NCBI GenBank assembly: GCA_034336665.1
Contig: JAPFBE010000002.1
Coordinates: 18,950,906-19,014,905, forward strand
Reading direction: 5' to 3'
Origin: Luscinia megarhynchos
Taxonomy: Eukaryota; Chordata; Aves; Passeriformes; Turdidae
Length of the DNA stretch: 64,000 bases
Shown: positions 1 to 13,000 of the stretch, piece after piece
Layout: each line of letters starts with the position of its first letter
Numbering within the stretch: the first letter of the stretch is position 1
Made by a program: the position numbers and the translations under genes
The notes under the pieces: generated by a model
The model's input: only the letters and a program-made list of their open reading frames with translations
The model's database searches: none
What the model was told of the DNA's origin: nothing

Positions 1-2689
1 GGAAACAGCTACAGCCAGCCCCACACAAGGTTGGTGGGGGATATCAGAGAAACAGCTTAGTGAGGGGAAAATGCCAGTGGCCTTGTAATCCCAATACTTA
101 TTAATAATATGCAGTAGTACACAAAAGAATGAACAATAACAGGTACAAGAAATATTACTAATTTATTGGTGGGAATGGCAAATCTTCTCGAAGCAGTCTG
201 GAAGTTTGGGCTGTGACAGGAAGGAAGAACTCTGCACTGATCTTAAGAGAAAATGTGCCCTACTTTTAATTACCCTGTGCCGCCTTTTTTTCTTCTTTTT
301 TTAAGGTGTGGACAGGAAGGAATGCTTAGTTATATTTTCTCTTTGCTTTGCATTCTGTATCATCATGATGGTGCATTAAAGTAACAGTGTGATCTGCTGC
401 AATCCCAGAAGCAGCACTAATGTTACTAGAAATAAAATATTCTAAGGATATTATCAAGAAAATTTCTGCAGGGACAATTAATATCCTTGAGCACACCAGC
501 TTATATAACTGGGAAAATGATGTACAGACTGAGAACAAAACTGCTACAATGAGTTTAACAAAATTGTGTTAACTGGTTACTCAGTTTGAGGGGAAATGGT
601 GCCTGTTATCTGTGAAGCCAGGAGAGGACACCTTAGCAATGGAAAATGCAGCATTTTCCCCATTTGTTATGGGATCTTTATTGCCCATGGAAGGTCGAGT
701 TGGGTGTGGAAATGTTCTCTAGGATGTTTCCCAGCAGATGGAGGGACAACCAGAGGAACATGGCCACAGTTACCTAGTGCAAGGAAGTGTGAATAGAAAA
801 CAGAGTATATGTGCCTCATAATGCGATGGACAATTGATTTGTTTAGGAGGAAAGTGCATGAAAATTCCCCAGTATCATGCAGGACCCTGACATAATCTGA
901 TGCTTGGGAGGCAAGTGGAGGTGATGACCCTGCTTGATCACACATGAAACACGACTCCTGCTCCCCAGAACCCTGTTGGAGGAATCATCCCTCTCATTTC
1001 TTCTACCACTGTAATACCACAAAGCTGAGTGAGTAGGAGGTTTCTCAGACTACCGAGGGTTTAACTCTAAGAAAAACAGATCAGATGGCTGTTTAGGGGT
1101 TTCCAATGGCATTTTAAACCAAATCCAACAATTTGGTCCATGGTTAGCATTCACTGATCTTCCTGCTTGAAGGCTGCTTTGGGGAGTAGCTCAGCAGATC
1201 TTTGTCTGTAAGCCCCTTAAAGCACAAGTCTGAGTGGGACCTTTTTTACAGCCCATCACTGCTCTGAATATATGACTAAAGTGGTATAAACAGGGTATAA
1301 AGCTAACTGTCCACATCTTCTCCGTCCTTCCACTTTCCCCCACAAAAAAATCCAGTTGACACTGATCAAGTAAATTGCTGGTTTTCAGTCTTATGCATTT
1401 TATTATTTTTAGATGAACACAGTGCCAGAGGTACATGTTTGTTTCTGTTTTGCCATGTACTAATTATAATAGCCAAGGTTAAAAGATTAAGACAACTTCC
1501 TTCCTTGTCTTCTGCAGTCAACAGTATTTAAGAAAGAAAAAACAGTGACTGAAAAGAAAAATACTTTGATTCATCTTAAAAACACAAATCAATACCAAAA
1601 GTCTGTAACAAATGTTTAGATTTTATTTAATGAAACTCTAAGGATTTTAATAATGTTTTTTTAAATTAGAAAATCCAGCATTTAAGATTGTTCTTCCATA
1701 GTGAAAAAAGTATATGCAAGAAGCAGCTAGGCTTCACAAAAAGAGGTATGTGAAGAAAATAATGTGAAGATCAGACTTTTCTTTCCAAACTCAGTAATTT
1801 TATACAAAATCAGAATCAAATTTCACCATTCCCAGGAAGTATTTGAGAGATCCTTCCATATTCCAACCTATTACCATAAGTTGCCTCAAGGCAATCTTTT
1901 TTTCTTTACTATATTCTGTAATTGTCTTTAAGCATGCAGAAACTGAATTGCTGTAAAACTGCATTACCCTGTCACGGGTTTGAAATCCTTGGGAAAATTG
2001 TGATAGCTTTACATCTTAAATTACTTAAAATATTTAAAGTTTAAAAGGGTCTCTCTTTTTTTCTTTTTTTCTTTTTTACATTATAAAGAAATCCCATACC
2101 AAATTACTCATAAAAATGTAACAACCACTATAAAAATGTCAGTATTAACAAACAATTAGTATACACACACAGAGAGAATATATATATGTGATTTATGTCT
2201 TGTTTAAAGATAGGGAAATTCTGTATTTTACAACACAGACTACTGGACTTCCAAGTGGGTTTTTTGATGTAGTTCAGTATCTTCAGGGAGCTCTCTAGAA
2301 CACAAATACTCTATAATAGGACAGCCAATATCTATGACTAAGGGCAGGTTAAAATTAATTGCCTGACATATGAACCAAACTGACTGAACAGTGATGTGAA
2401 TCCTTCAGTGCTCCACTGTGCTGCAGTGAACTATACTCCTGCCAGAATCCCTAAAATACTGACTTAACACTGAATATGCAACCATCAATCTTCACTCTCT
2501 TGACCCTTCCCCCACATATTTTTTCCTCAATTCTCTTCCCATCCATTCTTATTCCCAGCAGAACGTATACATTGCATTAGCATAGAGAAGCTCAAAAAAA
2601 GCCCCAACATACAAAAACATACAAAACCAGCCCCCTCCCCCGGCCAAAAAACTCAAATCAAACAAGCAATAAAAAAACCCTCCGCGTGC
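1..2689. other. AT-rich intergenic flank upstream of RPP40
   Basis: I recognise no exon, RNA gene or mobile element here. The stretch is AT-rich, with pyrimidine runs near 2050-2080 and short CA/GA/TA repeats near 2161-2187. Open frames are short and lack homology that I can recognise. In human the next gene on this side is PPP1R3G, in divergent orientation; none of it is visible, so any avian copy would lie left of the window. Confidence 0.6.
2050..2187. repeat. Pyrimidine tract and short CA/GA/TA simple repeats
   Basis: Interrupted T/C-rich runs at about 2050-2080 are followed by an ACACACAC/AGAGAG/ATATATAT stretch at about 2161-2187. These are low-complexity sequences with no other visible function. 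Confidence 0.7.
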
Positions 2690-3292
2690 TGCTTTGGGTC
2701 CAGCTGAGATTTCCCGCCGGACTCTCTGGGCTTATTGATCAGAGGCGTGAACTTTTCACCCCTTCGGTAGCAGGGGCTGTCTGCCCGCGGGGGTGACAGC
2801 AGCTGACATCGGTCGGTGCGGCTGCTTCCCCGTTAATGTCTGCATGCTCAGAAGGCTTTTCTGATTCGCAATAACCCAGTCGGTCTGATTTACACAGAGT
2901 TCAGCCCTGCCGCACGGCGCTTTCGAGCCCGGGATCTGCCGAGGCGCGGCGTCTCCAAGCACCGATCCCGGAGCAGCAGCAGCAGTGTCCCGGTGTCCCT
3001 CCAGCGCCTGGAAGAGCTCATGCCCTGAAACACGGCGGTGAGCCAGCCTGAGGAGCCAGAAGTGTGCTGTGTGCTGTGCTGGGTACAGAGAGCGGCTACA
3101 CACAAAGGTGCTCGGCGCCACTTTAAGCTGAGCTGGAAGGCGCCAAGGCAGGGACCGGCGGAGCTTTAGTGCGTGCTTTGTGTGAAAGGCGAGAGCGGTG
3201 GGACAAGGCAGCCCATCGGCCGCAGGCCCCGCTCCACGGCTCCTGCAGGAGTGCCAGGACACGGCTGCCCGCAGCGCGGCCCCAGCTCCTGC

Positions 3293-3575
3293 GAATCGGA
3301 AAATGGCTTGGGCTGGAAGGGACGGCAAACATCCTCCAGTTCCGTGCCCTCCGCCAGGGCAGGGACACCTTCCACTACACCAGGCTGCTCCCAGCCCGTC
3401 CCAGCCTGGCCTTGAAACTTCCAGGGATGGGGCATCCACAGCTGCTCTGGGCAAGCTGTGCCAGCGCCTCACCACCCTCACAGAAAAGAATTAATATCTA
3501 ATCTAACCCTACTCTCAGTTTGAAGCCATTGCCCCTTGTCCTGTCACTCCAGGCTCCGGGAAAAGGTCCCTCAGC
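3293..3575 (-). mobile_element. CR1 LINE 3' fragment, antisense, inside the RPP40 CpG island
   Basis: The stretch matches the reverse complement of the CR1 3' end: a degenerate terminal motif near 3293, a 'lysed' version of the TTCCAGCCC-type block, then the 'CCAGGGATGG' and 'CTCTGGGCAAGCTGTGCC' blocks, and 'CCTTGTCCTGTC' near 3534-3546. It is truncated at its 5' end, as most CR1 copies are. It is old and GC-rich, having taken on the composition of its surroundings. Long minus-strand open frames here (for example 2756-3481) are by-products of this composition. Confidence 0.75.
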
Positions 3576-3832
3576 AGCCTGTGTGCTCCCTCAGGGCACG
3601 GCCGTGCTTAAACCACCGCTCCCTCAGCAGACCGAGACTACAGTCCGAGCCTCAGAGCCCGCAGGGACCGAGAGCCCCGAGCGGCCCCGGCTCCGCGCAG
3701 CGCAGCGGCCACCGCGGCCCCGCCGCCGCCTCAGCGGAAGCGGCTGCGCCGCCGGAACCGGCGGACGTGACCTCACGGCACGGCCCCTTCCCAGCCCTCC
3801 TCGCCGCGTCCGGCCGCTCCCGGTCGGCGGCC

Positions 3833-3872
3833 GAGGAGGAGGAGGAGAAGGACGGAGGAGGAGGAGGAGGAA
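3833..3872 (+). repeat. GGA/GAG-repeat purine tract in the 5' leader
   Basis: Imperfect (GGA)n repeats end about 18 bases before the RPP40 start codon, so they probably lie in the 5' UTR or over the transcription start. Such tracts are slippage-prone and can form G-tetrad stacks, which could affect promoter opening or translation. Confidence 0.75.
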
Positions 3873-3889
3873 GGCGGGCGGGACGCGGG

Positions 3890-4009
3890 ATGCTGCCGGC
3901 GCAGCTCGGGCGCGCGCCGCGGCACCTGCTGGTGTGCGAGCGGGGCCACGCGCGCCACCCGCGCTCGCGGCACGCGGCGCACGTGCGGGAGCACGCCTAC
4001 AGCTGCCGC
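3890..4009 (+). CDS. RPP40: RPP40 exon 1, residues 1-40
   Basis: This is the start-codon exon, with G at -3. It encodes a variable N terminus, then the conserved APRHLLVCE block (residues 9-17) and an Arg/His-rich stretch. It is extremely GC-rich. It ends in phase 0 at a GTGAGT donor. Confidence 0.93.
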
Positions 4010-7000
4010 GTGAGTGGCGCGAGCGCGGGCCCGCGGCCTCGGCGGGGTCCCCTCAGGGACACGGGGAGGGGAGGGAGGGAAAGGGGACGGGAAAGGGAAA
4101 GGGAAAGTCGGAGCTGCCTGAGCACTCGGGGGCTCTGCCCGCCAGCCGCTCCAGGGGCGCGTTGCCGGTGCCCCACTCGCGCCGGGCTCGGTGTTCCGGG
4201 GGGCTCCTCCGTCCTTGCCAGAGCTGGCCCGCGAGCACCATTTTTGAGGGGGAAAAAAAAAAAGGCAAATTAGCCCTCCCTTTGTGTTTGCGGTGTCGCG
4301 CAGCATGGGAGAAAAACTCCTTCCTGGAGAAGCGAGAGGTGCCGATTTTAGGAGCTCTCCAAACAGGTGCAGGGTCCAGTTGGGGAAGGAGACCTTGTTT
4401 ATTCCGCGCAGACAAATCAAGCACACCACCTATCAAAGCTTTTCTATAAATGGTATTTAGACATTTTATCAAAGAAAGGAATTAGTGTTCATTGGGTACA
4501 AGTTAGATATTTCTCTTATTATGCAGTATTCTCTCTTTTATTGGTTAACGAGTCTCTCACGTCTCGTGCTGATTAATCCCCGTGCTCAGTCCTTCTCTGC
4601 TTTGCAGTCAGGGGTTCCTGGGGCCGGCGGTCCGTGAGTCGGCGGCCGCGATCTCCACCTGCCAGAATTTCCTTTTACCCACTCAGAGCTGATTCAGCAC
4701 AGTTGCTGGGTTTGTTAAGTTTCGTCCTTTCCTTGGGAGTTCTGCCAGATATCCTTGTGGCCCATAAATTCTGCATTCTTTCTGCCCACTATCAGTGGTA
4801 CATCCTTCTCCCCGAGCTTTGATGACTTCACCTGACACCACTGAAGCATGTCCAGCCCTAAACTTTAGCAATGAAACCTGGACTTCACTTAGGGCTTGTT
4901 AGCTGTGCTCTTGTTTCATGGATTAAATCTTGTTGATTAGGCTTGAAAGTGTGCAAGGACCAAACATCAAAGAACATCCTTCTTTAAGAAAAGTTTTAGG
5001 TGTTCCACGTTTTGCATCAATCAGGATGTTTCATAACCCCCTTCTCATTCCCTGCAACTCTCTGGGCTAATTGTTAACTCTCTGTGACTTCTGAGATGCT
5101 TTTTAGCAGCTATCCAGAAAGCTTTCCACTGCTGTGGAAGGCAGTTTGTCTGTCAGTCCTTGCTTCTCTTGAACACGTGTGCCAAGAGAGATACACACCT
5201 GTCATCCAAGAGCTTTGGGAAGGAAGAATTTTAAGGGATTTTTGAGGGATAGAGAGAGGAGCAAGGGAACATATCTTTATGCTGCTTGGGAAGCTTCGTA
5301 CTTGCCCATATATTACCTTGTTTTCCCTGGTCTGCCAGACTTCATGGTTCTCTTGGTCTATGGAAAATGTAGAGGAAAGGTTTTAAGCAAAAGCTAAAAT
5401 AAAGATTCTGCTTTCCCACTAAGATTACAGAAATGCTTAGCTTTACAACTTAGCTTCAACAAGAACTCCAGCAAGGGCTGAAGGAGGTGTCCCAGTGTGA
5501 CATCAAGCTAAATGTATGGTGATGTGAAACAAGACCTTCTGTGTAATGTCTTTACATAATATATCAAATGCTATTGTATAGCAAAAGAAAAACAGAACCA
5601 ACCAGAACCCAAACCACCAAATAATGTATTTGGTGTACCTAGAGACTATGAAAATTGATACATTTCAAAGACAGTTGCTTGATACTACTTTTTTCCCATC
5701 TCATTTTGATATAAATTGCTGATACATCTTTGAAAAGTAGAGCTTATCTTTTGTATTTCTTGTTGTTTTGTTTGGCTGGGCTTTTTTCAGAGCGGGTTTT
5801 AGGATTTACATTACAAATATGTTCCTAATAGGTGTCTTTTCTGATCCCGGAATGTGGCATGCTGCCTGAAGTGCTGAAAAGCACAATTGCAGATTTTGGA
5901 GAGTACTACCTGGTGAGGAATTTACCTGTTCATGAATTGGTTGCTCATGAATTCATTGATGCTTTCGTGAAGAAAGGTAAGGAGGAAATCAGAACAGAAC
6001 AAATTCAGTCATAATATGCTTTTTTATAGTACAGTAAAATTTTTATAGTCTTATTTATTCTGAAAAGTGTTTTAAAGGAAGGAAAGGAAAAGCACTAAGC
6101 AAATTCTGCATTAATTTATTTTTATGCTTTTTTCTGCTTTGTCATGTGTGACAACATTTGTTTACACCCACAGAGTCCAAAACTCCTGTGATTCTTCCTT
6201 ATAAATTTCTCCCTATTCCACCCCAATTCTGAAAGCCAGCTATCAAGAGGACTGCTATGTATCCTCACACCTGTTTCTCCTACACCTCATCTTTATGCAG
6301 ATTCCTGTAGAAATCTTTCTTCTCCCTTTCTTGTTCCTTCTTGCTTCAACACAGAGCTGTGCTGAGCCTGTGTTTCACAGCAGGCAAGAGAAAAATATGC
6401 TTTCTTATTTTTTATTTTTCACTAAGAAAGCTGTGACAGCTCATCCTTACCCAGTAAGAGCAAAGAGGATGCTAAGAAAGATAGAGCCTCTGCCCAGCTA
6501 CCTTGTTTTTGCATAGTCAAACCATGCTGTTTTCATCTAGCAGAGCCCACTCCTTTGGCTTATGATAGCTATTGTACCTTTGAGCTGACAGTCAGAGAGA
6601 AAAAAAAATTACAGAGGAAAGAGAGGACAACAGAGAACATGCAGATGAAGCAGGAGAATAAGAGATGCATTACTTGCTAGATGTGGGACTCTTTCCTTAT
6701 CTCCTTTAACCTCATTAATGTTTTTTATGCTAGTAGTGTTATGGAAGCCATACAACATTTGTACACAGAGTTCACGACATATGACACTTGTATTTTAAAA
6801 AACAAAATTGATTAATGGCAGATAATGTGACAAAAGCATTTAGTAATGTGAGCATCTTCCACCTTGTCTTTGTGTGAGCTGGTAATAAAAATATGTCTGG
6901 GAAGAAATTGACATTTCTGTTTGCTGACTAGGGATTGTCACAGGTGGAAGGAAAGAAAATGTTTTCATATTGGGGCATATTATGAACATTATTCCTGTTA

Positions 7001-10000
7001 TAGGTCCTTTAAAGTATTGCCAGAACAGAGTTTATAAAAAATAATAACAATGCTATTTTGCCTGAGAAGGTGGAAGAAAGTTAGTGGATGAAAACAAAGA
7101 GAGTGATTCAGATGGTGTTTGTCATGTTTGGTTGTCTTGAAGTGAATTGTTTATCTTGTCATGTCTGTCTTTACAGACTGTGTAATCTCATGTTTTTCTG
7201 CTTTACTGTTCAAGGTTCATGCTATGCACTTACCTATAAGACAAAAATTGATCAAGATAATACTGCAGCTCTGCTACCAAATGGTATGAGAGATTTGTTT
7301 TGGTTTCAGTAATATGTGTCAATTTTGGTCTGGGTTGTTTCTGTTTCATTTTTTGTTTTATTTTTTTAATTTGGAAATGATGTAAACTGGAAAACAATGC
7401 TTACTGTACTTGCCAACTTTGTTAGAAATATGTGTGAATTGGAAAAAATATTAATTTTAGCTCTTTTTTTTCATTCATGCTGTTAAATTATTTTTTAATT
7501 CTAAAGAAAATTATAAAACAATGAAAATCATCTTCACTTATGTACAGTCAGATTGTCAATGCTTCAACCATAATTGCAATTGCTACAGGGGGTTATCTTT
7601 GTGAAAACGTTGCACTCCAACTTCTTGTTTCCTTCTAGTCTTTAAGACAGAATTTGTACCAAAACAAGCAAGTTATCAGCGCTGCTTAGGAACACTTAAA
7701 ATATTTAAGTGTTTGTTCTCATGAGACCCTACCTTGGGTACTTCATTCAACTCTGGGTCCCCAACACAGGAAGGACATGGACCTGCTGGAGCAAGTCCAG
7801 AGGAGGCCACAAAGATGCTCAGGGCTGGATCACCTCTCCTGTGAGGACAGGCTGAGAGAGCTGGGGTTGTTAACCTGGAGAAGAGAAGGCTCTGGGGGAG
7901 AATTAGAGCACCTGCCTCTACCTAAAGGGTAGAGACCACCAAGGAAAATTTTTATGGTCATGTAGAAATAGGGGATGGAGGAGTGGATTCAAACTGGAGG
8001 AAGGTAGGGTTAGATTGGATATCAGGAAAAAATTCTTTGCTGAAAGGGTGGTGGGTCGCCCAGAGGAGCTGTGGTGCCCCATCCCTGGAAGTGTTCAAGG
8101 CCAGGTTGGATGGGGCTTTGAGCAACCAGGTGTAGTGAAAGGTGTGTCCCTGCCCATGGCAGAGGGGATGGAACTGGATGGTCTTTACTGTCTCTTCCAA
8201 CCCAAAACCATTTTCTGATTCTGTGAGGATTCTGTGATTCCCTGAGAACTATCTAACATGTTAAAAGTCTATTTCAATTGCATCACAGTTTTATGAGAAG
8301 ACACCATAAAATGTCCCACATCTCAGGTGAGAAAGCGAAAGTATTTTGAGTTTCAACTACATTGTTTTATTTCTGTTTAACAGTATATAAAATACAATGG
8401 AAATACAAACTGGTCTGCCTGCCCTCTAATTTAAGAAGCTGAACTATGACAGGTGCCCATGACGGCCTGAGTGAATTCAGATTGTTCAGGAGAATTCTTG
8501 TATGTGTTTGTTAGCACAGTCCTGGCAATGGAGTTTGTGTAATACGGGTGTTACAAGCTGTGCACAATTATTGCAGAGGCAGTGTTAGAGTTCCTGGTGA
8601 TGTCACTGTCTGAACTCTTCCTCTGCAGTCCTACTTGTTTGTGTTCTGTGCTGTTACTTGTGCAGTAGAGCCCAAGGGCTGTGGTAGAGAGAGCTGTTGT
8701 GTGAAGCCCTGTACCAAGCAGCAGCAGCCAGATCTGGTTTATGAGCACAGAAGCAGAGTTGTTCCAGCATGTATCAGCTCCTCACTAGCAAGCATGGTTT
8801 ACTCAGTGTGACTTGGAGGAGCTGCTTTTGTTTATTTAGTTGAGCAGTGCATGTTGAGCATGAATGTTTACTAAATCAGGCCCTTGTGCGATTTAGTGCT
8901 CAGCTAATGACACAGCAAGTACAAAGGATGAGTGGAGGAAAGATGGAGACAATGAACTGAGTAGTACAGTAAAAAAGCTATGATTACCTCAGGAATATTA
9001 TTATGCTTTTCTTACTCTAGTTCACAAGATCTCTTTGATAAAAAAAGAATAATTGAGTTACAATCTTTTTTTTTTAAAGGATTTATCTGGTAATCCATTT
9101 AGCTGGAACTAAGGAGTCTTCATTACATTAGTAATACCATTGATCTGAAGCTAGCGTTGTAAAAGGTATATGGTTCTCAAAAGACTTCAAAGGGAACCAA
9201 GTAGAAGATTATTTCCATTAAAATTTGGTTTGTTTATAGGTAAACTAATTCTGTCAGTGGATAAGGATACTTATGAGGAGCTTGGACTGCAAGGTCGCCC
9301 TTCTCGGTATTCAGGAAAAAAAGTAATGAGATATAGTAAGTATGATTTATATAAAGAGGGCTTATTTAAGAAGCACCTTGTTAGGATGTTGAGACCTCCC
9401 TTTCTCTAAAATTAGTTATTGTCTAGGTTTTATTTTTCCAGATGCAAATACAAGGAATGTCTGAAGAGAGAATGTAGTTTTTCTCCGAGTAGTAAAGCAG
9501 TAAAAAATCTTTAAGGACACAAATACCTCATCTTTTCAGTACTCTAATAATTATAAATTTTTAATTTCAGGGGTTCTCATTGTGTTGTTTGTACTGGAGT
9601 GATGTAGGACTCAAGAATTTTTGCATACTCTGCATAGTGTCTATGCATTCTGATTTAAGTCAGAAAATTTTAAACTGGTCAAGGAGGTCTTTAAAATGTA
9701 TGCACTATACAAAATCAGTGAAGAGCCTCACCGAGACTGCTTGCTTGAAAGGGAGAATTGTACTGTGTTTTACACATTTAAAATGGTAATTTCCATGTAC
9801 CAAGTATTTGGAAAGCATTATTTTTTAACAGCTGCAGAGGAGACATCTTGAGTGTGATTTTTATTAATTTGTCTTTTTAGGAAATAAAAAAGCCAAACAT
9901 TGAACACTGTGCCATCTCAAATGTATTGGAACTTGCAGCAGTTGATAGCTATAGTTACATAAAACTGTTAGGAGGGGAAACTTGTTATCTCTAGTAAGTA

Positions 10001-13000
10001 TTTTGGCATAATGGGACATCTAACATTCTTTAACATTCTAATCATCAAAAGGTATAATAAAATTTCCATTTGAAAAATAAATATAACCTATCCATGAGAG
10101 AATTCACCTAGGAAAAACCAACCTATTGAAACAGTGTCATTGCTGTATGCATGACTTTTGTTTGTTAGAAATTTGTTGTTAGAAATTCTAGTTTGGGTTT
10201 TTGGTTTTTGCTTTTTTTTTAACTGCTAATAGCTCACCTGATTATCAAGATATTTTTAAGTCACTGTTCAGAGACTTGTCAGTACCATTTCAAGAGGAAT
10301 CTGTCCCTCTAGTCACTAGGAAGCAGTTCCAGTTTATATCAAAATAAGGACAGTAGGAGAGAATATTTATTTACACAATGGGGAGACATATTTGCATAAT
10401 CAAATACTTTGTAAAGATTCTGTAGGTGTAAAGAGGAATTTTAATGTTCTTTCGTTTCTTTGTGCTCTTCTAATTTAACAATAAAATTTATTTCAACTGA
10501 CTACCAATAACTATTGTGCATTTTCTGCAGTTGTCACTATTGACTTGACTGATGCTGGCTTTTACCCTGAGAGCAAGAAACATAACAGAGTGCTTTGGGC
10601 CTTGAAAGAAAAGAAACCTTTAGAATTTGACTTCCTACTGGCTTGGTATAATACAGGTAATAAGAACTAAATGTACAACTAAAGATGCAACTGACATGAA
10701 GTCTACATATTTTTAGTTTACTGTATTTCTCTAGTGATTGTCCAAATGCATTTTCAGTGGAGAGAAAAGTTAGATTAAAATGTGTATGGGTGGGATTTTT
10801 TTGTTTGTTTTGTTTATTTGTTTGGGGTGGGGAGGGTGTTACTTCCTGTGCACAGAACGTCTCAGTTCAGGAACACAACAGTGATTCATGGGAGATGTAT
10901 TAGTTGCTTCATTTCCTTTCTCTATGCTGCCCAGGCTTTCTGGCAAAGCTTTGCCTGTTTGATGGTACTGCCTCTTCTTTTATAAATTTGTGACATACAT
11001 AACCATTATCAATACCCTTTCTTTGCTTTGTTTATTTTTATTAATACACGTAAGTTATGTATCTGGTTACCTGCTTAGGATGGGGAACTCTGATTTCCTC
11101 AGAAGTTACCAGGCACATGCAGATTCCCTGTTTTGTGCCATGTGCCCAGATACACAGAATGCTGTTTGATCACTTTATTCTCAAGCACTTGTTTGGGGTT
11201 GGAGCCAAGTAGAAGGTTGCTATAATAAATTGTACTGTTTCAAATAATCTTCTAGTATTGTTTATCTACTGTTTTCTTATTATACTATTTTTTTTTTCTG
11301 AACTCAAGTACTTTTCCTTCTCTGAGGGAAATTTTTCAAAGTCCCCAGTTGTTTATATTACCTCAGAACAGGCTGTCTGTAGAGATATGTTGTATTTCCA
11401 TAGAACTGGTTAAAACTGCAAGTGTCTACACTGAATAACATGGTTTTCTTCATCACAGATGTGTAGCTTTTGGTGTTGTCTTTGCTTTGAGTCTCCACAC
11501 TAGGAAGAAGGGATATTAGAAAGGTCCCTGAGAATGCTATCCCATCTCCTCCTTGTATTGTTACTTTTCCTGGCTCTTCAATGCCAAGTCAGAGAAAGAG
11601 TTAACTGATCTGAGAAATGGAAGCTGCTTACAAGCTCCTTTAGAAGTGTCCCATGTTTCACTTTATTCCTTCATGTTTCCCCTCCCCCTTTCTAAGTACT
11701 AATCATATGACAAGGATCTGTATGACAATTGTTTGTCATACAGAAATTGTTTAAAGGCTTGCAATTCCCATCCTTGTAATCTTCAGGAAAGAGTCACAGT
11801 GAAGGCTGTTGCTACCATAAATGGTGACATAAATCCAGCTGAGGTGGCAGATCTTCACGCTCAGCTTGCTTGGATTTATTGACCCTGGACAGAGTGCAAA
11901 ATGCCTCTAGGGCCACTATTTTTCTTCTGTTTGCTGCTGCCCATGTTAACAGCATTCAGGAAGAATAGCATTTTTTTTCCTTATTTTCTTACATCCCAAA
12001 AACAGGTCAGGTCAGTAATTTCCTGAATGTGGAGTTAAATGTGAATGCCTTTCTGTGCAAGAATCTTGTGCTCATAACACACAAAAGACTATTAGTTCCT
12101 TGGTACTGACAAAAATAAAACTTTTATAGGTTTTTTATTAATAGATATGAGACATAGTGCAGATTCTACTGGAAAGGAAAAAGTGGGCTGTGTTTTGTCA
12201 AGAGAATCTTTGTCCTCTGTGAACATTTCTGCTTTCACCCTTCCTGCTGAAAACTCGTGTTTCTTACTGTGGCCATCACTGCTGGATTTTTGGTTTTCAT
12301 ACTCAGTTTTCCCACATTGTGGTTTTGGCACCAAGAAGAGCAGAAAAATGGAATATGGAGCATCCCCTGTCTTTAGTGACAGAGGCAATACAATCTTTTT
12401 TCTATTGCTGTAATTTCTGTCACAATTTTATGTGTTTATTGGATGAAATTCAATGTCCTCTGAAAAGCTTTGATGATGTTCCTGGTTGCTGTTAATATAG
12501 AAAGCTGTGCTTAGCTAGAGGAATTGTTCTGTTAGGGTCTTGACTGTAGTCTTTGAGATTTCCTGCATTTAGGGCCATAGTTGAGGTTCCCACATGCAGC
12601 AGACATGTAAAATGTATTATTTTCTGTGTTTTACTAGGAATTCTAGGGCAATATTATACATTATTTGAACCTGTTAGGCTAACAAATGCCAATAAAATGT
12701 AAGGAAGATCATCTCTTCTGGCATTCTTCAGAGTTATCTATATAAAAGTACTAAATTAAGAAGAATTCATTGGTTACCTGTCTTTGTGCCCTTTGGAACA
12801 ACATTTTTTTGAAAAATGACTTAAGAAAATGAGCTTAACCCTCCTTCTACTTCCCCCAAATGATTGTCCTTGATGACATCAATATGGCTGATAGACTTTA
12901 GGCAATCCATATTTTCATATTTTCTGATAGAAAATTTTAGATATAATATTCCACAGTGAACTCTACCCTATTCTTGAATTTCTACAGTTTACACATACCT

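Larger units (their letters stand above)
2690..4250 (+). promoter_or_regulatory. RPP40: CpG-island promoter region of RPP40
   Basis: Base composition changes sharply near 2690 from AT-rich to CpG-dense and falls back after about 4240. The island has two CpG-dense lobes, about 2690-3290 and 3640-4220, separated by a CR1 fragment. No TATA box is apparent, as usual for a housekeeping gene. The second lobe has ETS-like sites (GCGGAAG near 3734-3740 and a GCCGG-AA-CCGGC inverted repeat at 3751-3762), a CRE-like inverted repeat CGTGA-CC-TCACG at 3766-3777, a GGA-repeat tract at 3833-3872 just before the start codon, and an E-box CACGTG at 3980-3985 inside exon 1. Transcription probably starts between about 3700 and 3880; the exact site cannot be read from sequence. 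Confidence 0.75.

Noticed and set aside
2756..3481. 241-codon minus-strand open frame upstream of RPP40
   Set aside because: It lies in CpG-island plus CR1 sequence, where stops are rare. The translation is low-complexity and unlike any family I know, and overlapping frames on both strands are equally open.
3536..3889. N-terminal extension of RPP40 from an in-frame upstream ATG
   Set aside because: The extension would translate CR1 and promoter sequence. The ATG at 3890 aligns with the human start and gives 362 versus 363 residues.
9883..9995. Possible extra RPP40 exon in intron 4
   Set aside because: A purine-rich stretch follows a plausible AG, but exons 4 and 5 join in frame and match human without it.
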